From Cutaneotrichosporon cavernicola (Eukaryota; Basidiomycota; Tremellomycetes; Trichosporonales; Trichosporonaceae), in NCBI RefSeq assembly GCF_030864355.1, contig NC_083395.1, positions 2,418,001 through 2,482,000 on the forward strand: a DNA stretch of 64,000 nt, given 5' to 3'. Of this stretch, positions 1 through 13,153 are shown piece by piece. Below the pieces are notes generated by a model. The model saw only the letters and a program-made list of their open reading frames with translations. It did no database searches and had not been told where the DNA came from. Each line of letters begins with the position of its first letter. Position 1 is the stretch's first letter. The position numbers were made by a program, and so were the translations under genes.

Positions 1-3000
1 ACACCCTCACCCACACCTGTCCCTGCCCTAACACCACTGGTCTTGGCACCGACGCCTGTGCCATCAACCGTGGTAGGCGGTAAGGGGGGAGACCCTTACC
101 GCATCTTGCTGAACCCGGAGGACTTCATCGACGCCAGCACGCTCGCGTTTGTCGAGTACGATCATGAGGAGCAATACAAGCTTTTCAAGCATTACGTGAG
201 ACGCAACAATGGTCCACTCCACCCCAAGAACTTCCAGGGTATCATCTATCTGCAAGCTCTCTACCGGCAGGGCCAGGACAAACCGTGCGTTGAGCCAGCC
301 CGCCAGCAAATCAACTTCTACCAGGAGGACGACCAGACACTGGGCCAGTTCCTCGGCTCGATGGTCGCGAACGCAGTTCACCGCTGTCCCAATCCGGCCT
401 GTGAGATTCTTATGCTCTTCCACTACGACGTTCTCGTCCATGCGGAGCGCCGTCTGCAGATCGCCATGGAACACTTCTCTTGCCCGTTACCTGGGCACGA
501 GGAGCAGATTTTGACATGGAGTTACTGCCGACAGTGCAACCGCTCGTGGGAACCGACCGTCATCCGTGAGGAGACGTGGCGGATGAGCTGGGGCGCGTAC
601 CTCGAGCACTGCTTCTACCCCCCCGAAACGCGGACGGGATTCGGATGTGCGCATGACGCCTACCGCGAACATATCCGGTACTTTGCCCATCACAACATGG
701 TTGTGCGGATCCACAACGACGAGATCGAGCTGTACGAGCCCGTCAGACCGCCGATCAAGGTCATCTGGAACGTCGAGGACAAGGTAGCGCTCAAGAACGC
801 CGAATACGAGAGCGCACTGGCGAAGACGGCCGCGTTCTTTGACTCTGTCATGCACCGTCTCCGTAGCTTCACGGACGACCTTGTCGAACCTGACAAGCAG
901 GCGCGCATGCGCGCGGACCGCGACGCGCTGCTCACGCGTGCAGTTGCCGACCGCGACGAGACAGTCAACTCGCTCAAGCTTACATACAAGCAGACACCGC
1001 CAACCGATGTCCTCGCGATCAACGTTGTGCTGCAAGCTCTCCAAGACAGGGTCATCCAATGGGAGTGAGTTCTGCGAATCTCTTTCGTCACTGTAGCTGA
1101 CTTCAGTCTTGACTTCTTAGACGTCGAGAAGCTGTACATGCCTTCCGAGAAGGACCTGAAGAGAAGTGAGTTGTCAGCGACGCGCGTCTGACCATCAGTG
1201 ACTGCGACCCATTTGAAGCGTCTATTCGCTACCCACGATGTGTTCGGTTCGCTCGATAAGAACGTTGCTGGAATCGCCGTGCCTGAAGTCGACGAACATG
1301 AGAAGATGACGGACCCCGAGTCGTCAAAACCGCCCTCAGTAGCACCGACGCTTGAGCTTGATAGCAGAGCTGCGACTCCGCCGTTACCTGAGTCGGAAGC
1401 TAGCGGGCCCAGCCCTGAGAAGGTAGACGAAAAGCCAGAGGCCGACAACTTGGGAGACAAGCCGACCCACGCCAACGACAAGGGTGAGAAGCCTGACGAC
1501 ATGGTCACCAGTAGCGTAACGACGTCGAGCGACACTGCGACGCCCACACAAACGATGTCGCGCGCGACTGCGCCGTCGCTGCTCGCGCCGCCCATGACGC
1601 CTGAGCTCGAGACTCGGAACACGCCTCGTGGCTACGAGACCGACTCGACGATATCCGCCGCACCGCGCCCAATTTCCGTTGCTGCACAACCTTACACACC
1701 GTCTGCCGACCTAGCGTCGAGCGGGGTTGACAGCGACACCCACGCGTTCGTCTCGCGGCTGCCTGTCCGTCGGAATCGTCCAACCCCAAGCGTGGCGGAC
1801 CTCGTCAAGCGCTTCCAAGACACCGCTCCAGAACGCAGCGGGGCGTCAACGCCGACGCTCGAGAGGCCGCGCTCAGCTGCCGGCGTGCACCGTCGTGTGC
1901 GTCACGAGCCGACCGACGTCTCGGACAGTGATGCGGGGCGTCCGCACAGACCCTTCCTCCGACGCAACAGGGCGACTGAGCAGACGGTTATGCAGCGGAA
2001 CTCCTCGAGATCCAACTTATTCTCGGATGGGGACCGCAGCTATGCCGTCAACGCAAGTCGGATGGTGTCGAAGCGGCAGAACACTGATCCCACCTCTGGG
2101 ATTAGAGGACGGCTCTCGCAAGCTCCTTCACCTAGCCGCAGTCGCTCGCGGCCCGTATCTCCCTCCGCACGGAAAGACGGCCGCCTTGCCGCTCCTACGA
2201 ACGTGCCGATATCCAAGAGCGTCAGCATGGACGGCAAGCCGCGTCTCTTGGGCAAGGGAAAGACCCCACGTAAGCCACCTCTGCCTGTTGCACCGCAGGC
2301 GTCGCCGGGCGGGAATCTCATGAGGGGCATTCCGCGCCGCGTCATGGGTGCCGGTAGTCGTGTGACCTCCATCGCCAGGCACTTTGACAAGATCAGCCGC
2401 GACGCCGAGCGTGACAGAGCTAAGCGCATAAGCCTGGCACGCGGGAAGCGTGCTGGCCGCGTCGGTGTTACTAAGGCTCGCGTACAAGTGTTCAACAACG
2501 TCCGCGACGCGTTCAGGGACGAATTTGATTCTGACTCGTCCGCTGCCGACAACGAGGAGGAAGCCGACGGGAGCGACGTGAGTGTCGACTCGACGGGCCG
2601 TGCGAAACCACGCCGCAAGCAGAGCTCGCCGGCCAAGCCGCGTCCGGCGTTACTGCCACCCCACGTACATGTCCCACCGACCCCTCCACCCAAGAAGGCG
2701 CGTCGTAGCGATGACGATACCGAGGCCGAAGCCGAAGCAACCACACCCAAACCTGCAGCTCCCGAAACTAGACTGTCAGAGGTTTATGCGGAGACGGATG
2801 ACGCCGGGGGCAGTAAGATCGCCAGTGACCGGCTGCACATCGAACTTGCCCCGTTCGACACGTCGGCTCCTCTCCCCAGCGTCCCCCCGACTCCTGCTAC
2901 TGGCCTGATAACCGAGGACGAGGCAGCCAAGAAGGGCTTGAGCCAGATGTCGCAGATCAGCGAAAGCGAGATGTCGTCTGGCGGCGGCGAGCGTTCGAGT

Positions 3001-4269
3001 ATTCTCAAGACGTTAACCGGCTTGTGGGCAATCCGCGCGGGGGACTTCACACCGCTTGATTATCCCCTCAGCGCTGCGGAGCACATCTTCGTTGACTCGC
3101 GTGTGATTGTGCGTGAGCACGAGCCGACGTCCATCATCGCCTTCACGCTCTGCTCGAAGCAATACAGAGAGCAGATCAGGTCGGTGGCGGCGGCATCCAA
3201 GGCACGTGCGGCGCGCGCGGAGAGGGCACAGCACTCAACTCTTCCCTCGGAGCCGAGCATGTTGGAGGAAGTGGGAAACGAGCGGCCATGGGATATGGTC
3301 AGCGTCGACGAGCTCGACGAGCCATCATTAGCTGGCACGCATTTGAAATACGAGTTCGAGGCGGGTTCCTCGACCATTTCGTGCCGGATCTTCTTCGCCG
3401 AGCAGTTCGCTGCACTGCGCCTGGCATGTCAATGCGAGGACGGGTTCATCGACAGCCTGGCGCGCTGTGCCAAGTTTGATGCCAGTGGCGGCAAGTCGGG
3501 CAGCGCCTTCCTCAAGACCAAGGACAATCGGTTCATCGTCAAAGAAATTTCGCGATACGAGATGGACGCCCTAACCAAGTTCGCCCCGGCATACTTCGAG
3601 TACACGAGTACGGCGTTTGATCGGCAGCGACCCACTGCGCTCGCCAAGACATACGGCATCTTCAAGATCGGCTACCGCAATGGTGTGACTGGCCGGAGCA
3701 TGCACATGAATGTGCTTGTGCAGGAGAACCTGTTCTACGGGCGCCACTTTAGCAAGATCTACGACCTCAAGGGCAGCACACGCAACCGCCTCATTAAGCC
3801 GACTGGCCGCGCAAACGAGGTGCTCCTTGACGAGAACCTCATGGAGATCTCGCACACTTCGCCGCTGTACCTGCGGGACCACGCCAAGCTCATCCTCCGC
3901 ACTGCACTGTGGAACGACACGCTCTTCCTCTCCGGCCTCAATGTCATGGACTACTCGCTCGTTGTCGGAGTAGACGCGGAGAACAAGGAGCTCGTCGTCG
4001 GCGTCGTCGACTACATCCGTACATTCACATGGTGAGCTTTCTTACTCTCCTTTCAGCTGACAGACAGGGACAAGAAGGTCGAGTCGTGGGTCAAGGATTT
4101 TGGCGGAGGAGGACGCGGCGAGCCTACCATTGTCACACCGCAGCAATACAGAAAGCGCTTCCGGACCGCCATGGAGAGATTCTACTTCCCTTCAGTGCCG
4201 GACCGTTGGAGCCAGGCCATGGCCGACGAGCCGCTCGACGAGGAGAGCGCGACTCTATTGAACATGTAA
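1..4269 (+). CDS. FAB1: 1-phosphatidylinositol-3-phosphate 5-kinase (PIKfyve/Fab1), 3' part
   Basis: Makes PI(3,5)P2 from PI3P on vacuole and endosome membranes. The frame is open at base 1, so the 5' part (normally the FYVE finger and the start of the chaperonin-like region) lies outside the window. The first exon holds the Cys-rich middle of Fab1, with CxxxC and CxxC pairs near 400-540. A long disordered, Ser/Pro-rich linker follows at about 1250-3000. The C-terminal lipid kinase domain is clear: [11 protein letters not shown] near 3540, [10 protein letters not shown] near 3760 and the [14 protein letters not shown] motif near 3935. I infer introns at 1065-1106, 1166-1198 (33 bases) and 4032-4067; the joined reading is continuous, for example FTW-DKKVESW across the last one. 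Stop TAA at 4267-4269. Identification is sure; the disordered linker is not informative. Confidence 0.93.
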
Positions 4270-4491
4270 GAGGAAGGCGGAGGGTGAAGTCATGTAGAAC
4301 CAGATCGGATTGGAGCTGAACGTACTGTAGATGGGGAGAGGAAGATTACCAATAGAATTCTGATAGAGAGGCCTGAAGGCGCATCCGACATCATTGCTAT
4401 AGTTGTACAACTGGTCTGTCTATGTGGTTTCCCAAGCTTGTCTAGCCTGCAGAGGTCACTCTGTCCTGTCTCTTTCATCTCACATGTCGTC

Positions 4492-7400
4492 TTAACTGCC
4501 GCCCTCCTCGTCGACAGCCTCGCGCATCATGTCTGCCCACTCGCTCCCCGCCATAGCCGCAAGCACATCCTCGTTGGCTGGCTCGTCAAAGCTCGGCTCC
4601 CGCGAGTGCGAGTACGCCGAGTAGTTGGACAAGTGCTGGGACCCGCTGAACGCCGCGCTGTCCGCAGACCCGCGACGGGACGGGTTGAGTGTCTGGGAGC
4701 TGTGCGAGAGATGCGAAGGCGGCATCGACAGTATGCCCAGGGGCCCGAGGACAGTCGAGTGACTACCCGCGCTCCCAAGTGTAAAGTGTCCGTCGCCGCT
4801 GAGGCCTTCGAACGGGTCCAGGTCGAGCGTGCCCGACCGACTTGGCCCCGACGATCCCGTTCCCTGTCTGCTGGGGAACCGCCCGCTCGAACCCGTTCCT
4901 TGCCGGCTGGGTCCGGAGCCCTGGCGTGCGGGACGTTGTGGGTTGGGTCCTGAGCCTTGCCGCCCGGGTTTGGGTCTACTTGATGACGAAGGCCGCGAGC
5001 GGACCGGGCTGATGGGGCTGGTTGGTCTGCTACCAGGCGGCGTGTGCGTGGGTGTGCCCCATGGGCTGCGCGTCGGCTGCAGTGGCTCGTCGGCCAGCGA
5101 CGGCGTACGTGGCGCGTTCGGTGACGAGGTGTCTGGCAAAACGATCGCTGGGACAGCTCGTCCTGCCTCTGCCGCAGCGGCGCGCGCCTTCTCCTCGCGG
5201 TAGTGCTGGAACTTGCGGCGCCAATAGATCGCGCGGAGCAGGCCACGGACGCGGTCGAGGTTAACGAGGTCATTGACCTGTTCCATTTTCTCTCGCCGGA
5301 CGAGGAGCTCGTCGACCTGTAGCGCATCCTCGTCGTTAATGAGTATCGTCTGCGCCAGCATGAGAAGCATGTTGGTGAAGCTGATACCTCGATCCCGCTC
5401 ATTGGTGATTTTGGCCTCGAAGAAGAGCCTCACGAACTGGCGGCGGCGTTGGCGTACCTGGTCGAAGTCGATCTGGGAGATGGCGGATTGCAGCTTGCGT
5501 ACATCGACCGCGTGTCTGGCACTGGTCTCGACTTCCTTCGAGTTGCCTTGAGTTGCCGCACACGTACTGAGTAGGTGCGGTACGTTGTACTCGGTCGGGT
5601 AGAGTCGGACCTCGAAGACACCGTTCAGCATAGATAGGAAACGCGCGCAGTCTTTCCGCTTGATATATCCGGTCCGCTCAACATCGATCTGCGCCCACGC
5701 CCTCTTGAAAGAGCCTGTAGTCAGCACGTGTAAAGGACGAACACTCACGCATCTGCTCGCGGTCGAGCGTGGCACTCCCCGGCATCTGGTACACGTAGGA
5801 GAAGGACTGGACGACAACACCTGTAAACATGTTCAGGAAGATGTACCTGTCGTCAACCCAGTATTAGCCAAGTAGCTCACATGCTTAGGATGTTCCAGGC
5901 GATGAAGAGCGTATACGCCCAACCTTCGCTGCCACAATCCGAGTCCAGGTAGGTTGCGCCCTCAACACAGTGCGGGAACTGGACAGTACTGTTGTCAGCC
6001 GCCGGTCATACAATGAACTTACTAATCGTGCATGTATCCGTTCCAGCCCTCACTAATGGTCAGCTCCCTCTGCGGGTCGAACTTACCCTGTAGACATGAA
6101 GGCCAGCATGATTAACGAGTTGACAAACGTGTTGTAGTTCTGGAATCGTGAAGCCGCGTTCGGTCCTTGCTTGGTCAAGCCGAAGACCTCCAGGTAGATG
6201 ATGGCAGCGAACAGGAAGAGTACCGCCCAGAGCATGAACAGGTTGCCAATAGCCGGGAGACTGGCACTGAATGTCAGCTTCCGCTGCGTCCCGCAGACCT
6301 ACATCGAGGTCTTGAACAGCTGGTTGAGCGCATCGAGACGCTGTACTAGCTTGAGCGCAATCGCAACGAGGAAAAGCTTCTGCACCTGCTTGCTAGCCTG
6401 GTTGCCTTCGACGCCGCTCGCACTGGCTTGAAGCGCGGGAATGGTCGTAGCAAAGCTGCCCGCCACGACGATGACGTCGAACAAGTTCCACCCATTAGAG
6501 CGGAACGCCTTGAACCCCAAGCCGATGAACCGCACGACAATGTCAACAGCGTACAGGACAGTCAAGACGAGGAAGGTGGTGTCCAGCTGCGTCTCAGACA
6601 TGATGTTCTCCGAATAGTCCTCGCACCTGTTGTCAGCAGGATCGAGGGCCGCAGCTCACATCAAGAGCAGGATATGGACACAGTAGACAAAGGTGAAGAA
6701 ACGTTGCCAGTAGCCGCGCTTGGTCGTCGCGCGCTGGTAGCACCACAGGCGAAGGCGCGTCCGTGGCTTCTTCTTCGGAAGCTGACTAGGCGTCTGCGCG
6801 TGGATGTACTTCTTCAGATCGACCCACTGGCGTTGCTCAGTGGTCAGGAGAGCCGTGCCGGAGCTGATACTGAAGTTCTCGATGATGATCCTTGCTGTCA
6901 GCTGGCATTTGTGAGTGACCTACGTCAGGAAGACGGTCAAGATGACGACGCCGCCGAACAGGTTGAAAATGATGAAGAAAATGGAGTTCCATTGTTGGGC
7001 GTTCGTCTGGGGTTGCTGGTCCTGGCCGACAATGTTCATGGCCGAAGACATGACGTCTGTCCAACCCTCGAGCGACACAATCTCGAAGAGAATCAGCATG
7101 GATCTGCGGAAGTCATCGAATGACCATTTGCTGCCGTCGAAAGTCGGGTTACCCCAAGCCCTCGGGGCGAGAAACTCCAGGCTGTTGTCGATTGGCGAAC
7201 TGAGGAACTCGCCAACGCAGTCGCTGCGGCCGCCAATGTTCCCGCTGCCATCGTTACAGCCAGTCATACGGTTGCGGAAGATGTTGAGCCTGCACATGTT
7301 AGCGCTCTATGGACTCACCAAACTCACCCCCAAATTGCGAACGGAATGATGTACAAGATCATGAGGCAGGCCGCGTCCAGAATACGCACGAACCCGGCGA

Positions 7401-10400
7401 AGAAGACGACGTAGACTGTATCACGTAATCGACGGAAAACTGTGATGAGCCGCAGGGCGCGGAATGCTTTGAATGAGCGCGTTAAGCGGCTCATGCCGCC
7501 GATGGTGACCAGAGACGAGATGGTGTTGGTGAGCAAGAGTATGAGAATGAAGAAGTCGACGACGTTCCACACTGAGTAAAGGTACGCGTTGGGCGTGAAG
7601 ATGAAGCCGTCGGCGATGATCTTGATCAGGAACTCGATGAAGAACACGAGTGCTATACTGCCCTCGGCGTAGTCGAACCACCCGTACTTCATACCGTGTT
7701 GCACGTAGAATTGCCTGCGATATAGAGGAGTCGCGATGGCCGCCATAGCAATGCTCGCTGTGACACTGAGGAAGATCACGCATTTAAAGAGAAAGCTCCA
7801 CATCGGGTCAGGCTGCTGGCCGAAGATCCGATGTCCATGGGACGATGGAACAAGGTGTTGGCAGAACTTGCGAAGCGGGTTCTTCTGCGAGATCAAGTAA
7901 AGCGACAAGTCGTAGGTGGGGTGAGCAGAGATGAAGTCGGCTTCCTGGTTGCGCCTCTCTCGCAGCGCGTCCCTATGCTCGTCAACCGAGATTCCGGGGT
8001 TGATCGGGGGTAAGAGGTCGGTCAAGCCCCGATCGTCATCACTGTCACCGTCGTGATCCACGCGCGTAGAGTTCCTGCGCGAACCGGTGGCCTTCTTCTT
8101 CTTTGTAAACCAGCCGAAGAGCTTCACTTTGCCGTCTGCGGTAATGCCCATTAGGCGCTTGATTGCGGCCTTGCCTGTGGCTAGCTCTTGGCCGACCTGT
8201 GTGTCAGCGCCATTTGATCAGACTGCTCACATCTCCATCACCGACGTCTTGCCCGATCGTCTGCTTCAATGGCAGAATGAGGTTCTGCGGCACCTCGGAC
8301 ACGTGGATGGCCCTGTGCCTTCCCCGGACTCTGTTGTACGGGTTAAATCTCTCGAAGAAGCTGCTGTGTGATGATTCGGGCTCCGACCGGCGGATGAAGG
8401 CGTCAACCTGTTGCTTGCGCTTCTGCTCCTCGGCGACAGAGAAGTTTTCGTTGATGACAGCGATGAACATCTGCATCATGATGACTGTGGTGAGCGAGGT
8501 CGTCGCAAGTGGCTTACAGTTCGCGAACATGAACCAGAGGAACAGGAAGATGCACACAATCCAGCCCTGTCCCCAGCCCCAGTCGGCGCCAACCTTGGGT
8601 GTGAGCGAGACAGAAGAGCTTCAACGTACCGCTGAATACAGCACTACTGTCCAGTTCTCCGTCGAGAAGATCTGGTACATGCCCACAAAGGAGTTGTAAA
8701 CTTGGGAGAAATTGATCATGGCATCGCCTTCTGGGAGGTCACCACGGAGGAACTGGACGCCCTGTTGTCAACAAGACGCAGGCCGTGAACGCACCATCAA
8801 AGCTGCAAGCAGGGTCATCAAGAAGAGAAAAACGACCATGTTGAACAGACCCGTGAAGCTACCGAAGATGTTGACCTTGGATCAGCGCGTGGGTGAGGTG
8901 AATTAGGCTCACCAAGAGTGGCTTCATTCGAGGCACGAGAAGGATTACACGGTACCAACGCAACAAATCGAACACTGTCAGCCACGAGTGGTACTGCGAC
9001 TGGCGAACTGCAGGTACTAGCTCAGTGATGGCGCTGCCTATGGCCAGGAGGAGGTCAAAGTCATTGCGTTTGATCTTGAAGAACGCACGCCAGTCGGGCA
9101 CATACGTGAGGTAGCGCAAAGCGATCTCAACAGGCCAAATGATGCCAAAAGCTAGTCCCATCTGACCTGTCATCAGCGCGACTCACGACTGGATCTATCT
9201 CACGGAGGAAGGACATGTGCCAGGGAGAACTGTTAGCCGCCTTGGTACCCTGTGCGATGACATCGAGGAGGATGAGCAGGACCCAGAATGGCTCTGTCTT
9301 GCGGTAGAGAGTGAAAACTCGAGATGGCTCCTTGGGCTTCCTGGTTGAGTCCTGTGCCCACTGCGGTGCAGAGATGGCAGAGCTGCGATCAGAGCATGCT
9401 GGACAGTAGACTCACGATTCTCCGCCAAAAGCAGACTTCTTCGTCTCCGCTCGGATATCCTGGAAAGTGTTGACGACCACAGCAACCAGCAGGTTCATAA
9501 GCCAGAGGTTGAGTACCATGATCGCGACGATGAAGAAGAGAGCCGATGCTTGATAGTCGGTGTCCATTGTTTCGTACATCGTGTTCGTCCACGTGTTGAC
9601 TTATGTCAGCCCAATAACGCTTGTGAAGCCCACCTCCCGCAATGATGAGGACCTGCACCAGCGACTTGAAGATGTTGTCAAAGCTTTCCGTGTCATCTTC
9701 CAGGCTTTTATCGCCCGTCTGGCGTAAGCAGATCACCTCTGCTAGAGCCTACCTGGCAGATCTGGTTGATGGGGCAAATGAAGCCCTTGGGAGCCTGTGA
9801 CGAAGGAACGCCATTCTGCTTGATGAATGAAGTCGGTGTAAGCGTGGTTGGGTCTAAGAACCCGCCGCAATTGCCTAGCGTGATGTTGTTGCTGGGGTCA
9901 TTTGGATCCGGGAGGATGCAGGTGCGACGTAGCGAACCTCTAAAGCTCTGGACGCCGATGATGGAAAAGAGAGCCGCAGCGAACACGATGAGGAACGACA
10001 CGTTGAGGATTAGCGGCCCGGCGCGTTTGAGCGAGTGCAGGATCGTCGCCGTACCCGAAGTGACAACGAGCAGGCGCGCCGTGCGTAAAATACTGATAGC
10101 GCGGAAGAGGTAAAGGTGTCTGTTCTCGGTGACCTCCTGTCCTGTCATGGCAAGAATGAACGTGATCCAGAACGCAACAATCGCAACCATGTCAATGCGG
10201 TGCCATGAGTGGCGAAGGTACGGTCGGTTATCCTTGACAAGACTGCGTTGATGTGTGACGGCCTCGTCAAATGGCATGAATTGTGTTGTATAACTGCGGC
10301 TGCCGCCAGATGTCGACATTTGTCGCGTCCTGTGCCACGCCTCCTTCGTCGACGGCCTCGCCGCCGGGTCGACATCGGCATTTGCCTTGAACACGACAAA

Positions 10401-11544
10401 TTCGCGCACTCTCTGCATGAAGGAAGGCATGGAAGTTTCGGGGTCGGCGATCAGGCCCGTCACGATTATCCGCGCAAACATCTCGATACTGGTGTCAGTC
10501 AGTAATCCCGCAGAAGCATGGTAGGCCAAGTTGAGCTGGGCTAGACTCACGTGAAGATGACGAAGAGGACGAAAAGCGCATAGTCCTCCCATGCGCGAAA
10601 GTAGCCACCCCCGGGGCTGCGGGGAGTGAATACCGGCGGGGCGGCCTGGATGATGAGAATGATCAGGTTCGCGAGGATGAGCACCATGATGATGGGGTCA
10701 GTCCACCTGGTATTAGCCTTGACGATGTCGACCAAACTCACGGGAAGAGGACAGCGCTGTTCATGGCTCGGCGGATGGGGTTGGAAGCGGAGAAGACGCC
10801 GAGGGTGCGCCCTCGGAGCTGGCCCCGCACTGGTGGCGGTGGCGGTGGTGGTGGTGGTGGTGGTGGTGGTGGTGATGGGGGGGGATTTGGGGGGGTAGAC
10901 AGTGCGCTGCTCATCTCTAGCGGTGATTCTGCCCCCTCATCGTTTGTCGAGAGGCGGTTGAGGCCCTCGTATCCGTCTTTCTCTGTGCCCATAATGTTTT
11001 GAACACGGATACTGGCGTTGCGTAGAGTAGTAGAGACACGGCGTATTGTTGGACTTCGGGTGATGATACCAAGGGGCCCAACGCGCGGCCTTCCTTCATT
11101 GTCATATGGGCGGTTCAGTTGTGACAATCGTGCGTGACCGCCTGCACCTGTACCTGCGACGCCGATCCCTGCAGGAAGAGTGTCGGCGGTAAGGTGGGCA
11201 GTGTCGCTTTCGTCGCTGTGGAGGCTACCAGCAACGCTGCTGGTTCGAGATAATGTCTCGCGGCTGTCAGCCCAAGGTCTTCGTGGACGATTCAGATCCT
11301 CTTGTGCGCGGTAGGCTGGGTGCAGCGGGTGGATCTCGCCGACGTCTGCCGAGTCGGGAGAAGGCGCCGGCGAGCGGATGGGCCCACTGAACGCTTGCGC
11401 CGCACGGGGTGGGGGCGCTGGAAGGGATCCGAGAACGTCGGCAATGTCGTCGTGCGTTGGGCGTGGGTTGGAGGAAGACGAGGCCGCGGCCCCAGCCCCA
11501 GCCCTCGCCCACGAGGCACGCGAAGACGGCCGCGGCGGGGTCAT
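4492..11544 (-). CDS. CCH1: Voltage-gated calcium channel alpha-1-like subunit Cch1
   Basis: Plasma-membrane high-affinity calcium channel, which in fungi works with Mid1 (not in this window). ATG at 11542-11544, stop at 4492-4494, with many short introns between. A disordered N-terminus ends in a proline tract (about 10830-10873) next to repeat I. Four six-helix repeats follow. An Arg-rich S4 is plain in repeat III ([21 protein letters not shown] near 7440-7500). Pore loops spliced by eye: repeat [12 protein letters not shown] (Asn at 9595-9597), repeat [12 protein letters not shown] (Glu at 8657-8659), repeat [12 protein letters not shown] (Glu at 7067-7069), repeat IV STGEGWNGYM (Glu at 6049-6051). 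The filter therefore reads N-E-E-E. After repeat IV comes an EF-hand-like stretch ([20 protein letters not shown]) and a long Ser/Pro/Arg-rich cytosolic tail. Exon joints inside the gene are inferred. Confidence 0.93.
10827..10874. repeat. GGT/GGC trinucleotide microsatellite coding a proline run
   Basis: About 14 GGT/GGC units on the + strand. Read from the minus strand they give an uninterrupted run of about 14 prolines in the Cch1 N-terminal tail, just before the first transmembrane repeat. The tract continues into a G-rich patch at 10875-10895. Confidence 0.9.
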
Positions 11545-12234
11545 GAGCTGGGAGTGATATGCTGGGTAGCGTGGGGGTTATTGGAACATGGGGAGGGGAA
11601 GAAATGTCGTGCAAGAGAAGCAGGAAGACTGAGGGACAAGATATGAGCGTGAGATGATATCTAAGAAGATGATGATCTACTGAGAGGAGAGAGAGATGTC
11701 GATAAGCAACAAAGGGACAGGTAATGGCCGTGCCTGAATGGTATGTGGAAGGGGAACGTGCTGTTCGGCCCTCAGTGCTGTGCTGTTTACAAAGCAAACC
11801 ATCATACATGGCATCTCACGCGCACGCTACACCTCATTGCCTGAAGCGAGTGCTATCACTGGAACATGGGTTTACCTAGTAAAGTTTTAATGGCGTGTAT
11901 CTTGAACTTTGGATGCATACATATCGACTATGAGTACTAGAGTCACCTGAAGTTGGGGTGGAGGGTTTGCCACCAATATTTGTTACCACCAAAGAGGTGC
12001 GGAACTGGGCAGATCGGTCGGTTTGGCAGCTCGGCGGAAAAACAACCGAGCATGTTGATACGTAGGGCACGCTCATCACAGCTTGGATACAATGTTTTCA
12101 ACCCCGGCGTGAGCACACATTCACTCTATACATTCTAGCTGACGGCGGAACATTAAACTACACATCACCACTTCCTCTATTTGTTCGTATCTTGAGACCA
12201 TATCTTGAGATTTCCCTGTCCAAGACCTCACACC
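11545..12234. other. Intergenic: CCH1 5' region and 3' side of the epimerase-like gene
   Basis: No reading frame here has homology or splice-supported structure. It should hold the CCH1 promoter and 5' UTR (minus strand) and the 3' UTR of the next minus-strand gene, whose start lies at 13153. Nothing else recognised. Confidence 0.6.
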
Positions 12235-13153
12235 CTAGTATCCAAGCACAGGCGCGCGGTTAACCCACTCCCCCTTGCCAGGCATACAGTTATCCGTGAT
12301 CCAGCGGCCCACATCCGCCCGTGACACGCGGTAGGTATACACGTCCTCTCCGGCGCGCACCGCTCCGCTCTCAGCGCCATCAGTGAGGAGGGCAGGTCGG
12401 ACGAGGATGAGCTCGGGGAGAATGCGCGACACGCCGCGGTTCGCCTCGGAAAGAATGTCGGTTGAGGGTGGAGTTGGGGTGTCACCAATGTTGCTAGCCC
12501 GGAGGTAGAGGTATTCCATGCCTTCCTTGTCGGCGTGAGGGCCGCTCAGCATCCATGGGTAGAGGATCTGGTGTCAGCGGGAAAAGAGGGCCAAGGTGGG
12601 TTGGGCTTGGTAGCCGATCCAGAGTGTCCAAGTGATGCGGAGACTCACCCGAAGAAGGAAGGGCATCTTGTGGTGGTTCTTCCCGATACCCATTGAAGAG
12701 ACGGCGATGATCCGCGGCCGCTGGTTCTCAGGCTTGCGCTCAAGTACGCGTAGAAGGGCGAGAGCCGCATCAGTACAGAGGGTGGGGTTATCGAGCTTGA
12801 ACCCGCGGAGAGTGAACGATGGGGTTCCGCCTGGTGTCAGCAGGTGGGGAGCGAGTCGCCGCGGGGTGGGGGGCTGTTTGTTGAAGATAAGGAGGAGACC
12901 TACCAACAGAAGTGAGCACCACGTTCGCCCCCTCCAAAGCCTTCTCGACGTCGTCCTGAACTGTTGCGTCGCCTTTCACGATCTTCACACGGCCATTCTT
13001 GATCGCTTCAGCCACCAGTTCGTCCCCATCGAGGGCGGCGGGCTTGCGGAGCAACAGTGTGATTGTCACGGACGGGGAGGATGAGAGTAGATTGCGCAGG
13101 ACATGGTTGGCGATACCCTTGGATGCGCCGAGGATTGCGATGTGGTAGGACAT
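12235..13153 (-). CDS. NAD(P)-binding NmrA/epimerase-like oxidoreductase
   Basis: Begins MSYHIAILGASKGIANHVLRN, so the Rossmann nucleotide-binding motif GASKGI (GxxGxxG-like) is right at the N-terminus, as in atypical short-chain dehydrogenases. KIVKGDATVQDDVEKAL and ANVVLTSVG correspond to the usual strands carrying the GD and sugar-binding loops. IIAVSSMGIG, near 12690-12710, is the Ser-containing strand; no clear YxxxK catalytic pair is seen, which argues for the NmrA-like or atypical group. Two introns are inferred, one near 12830-12905 and one near 12570-12650. The C-terminal exon ends VNRAPVLGY with TAG at 12235-12237. Probably soluble; substrate unknown. Confidence 0.75.

Noticed and set aside
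1384..2750. Several minus-strand frames opposite the FAB1 linker
   Set aside because: Ser/Arg-rich shadows of the disordered linker without start context or motif.
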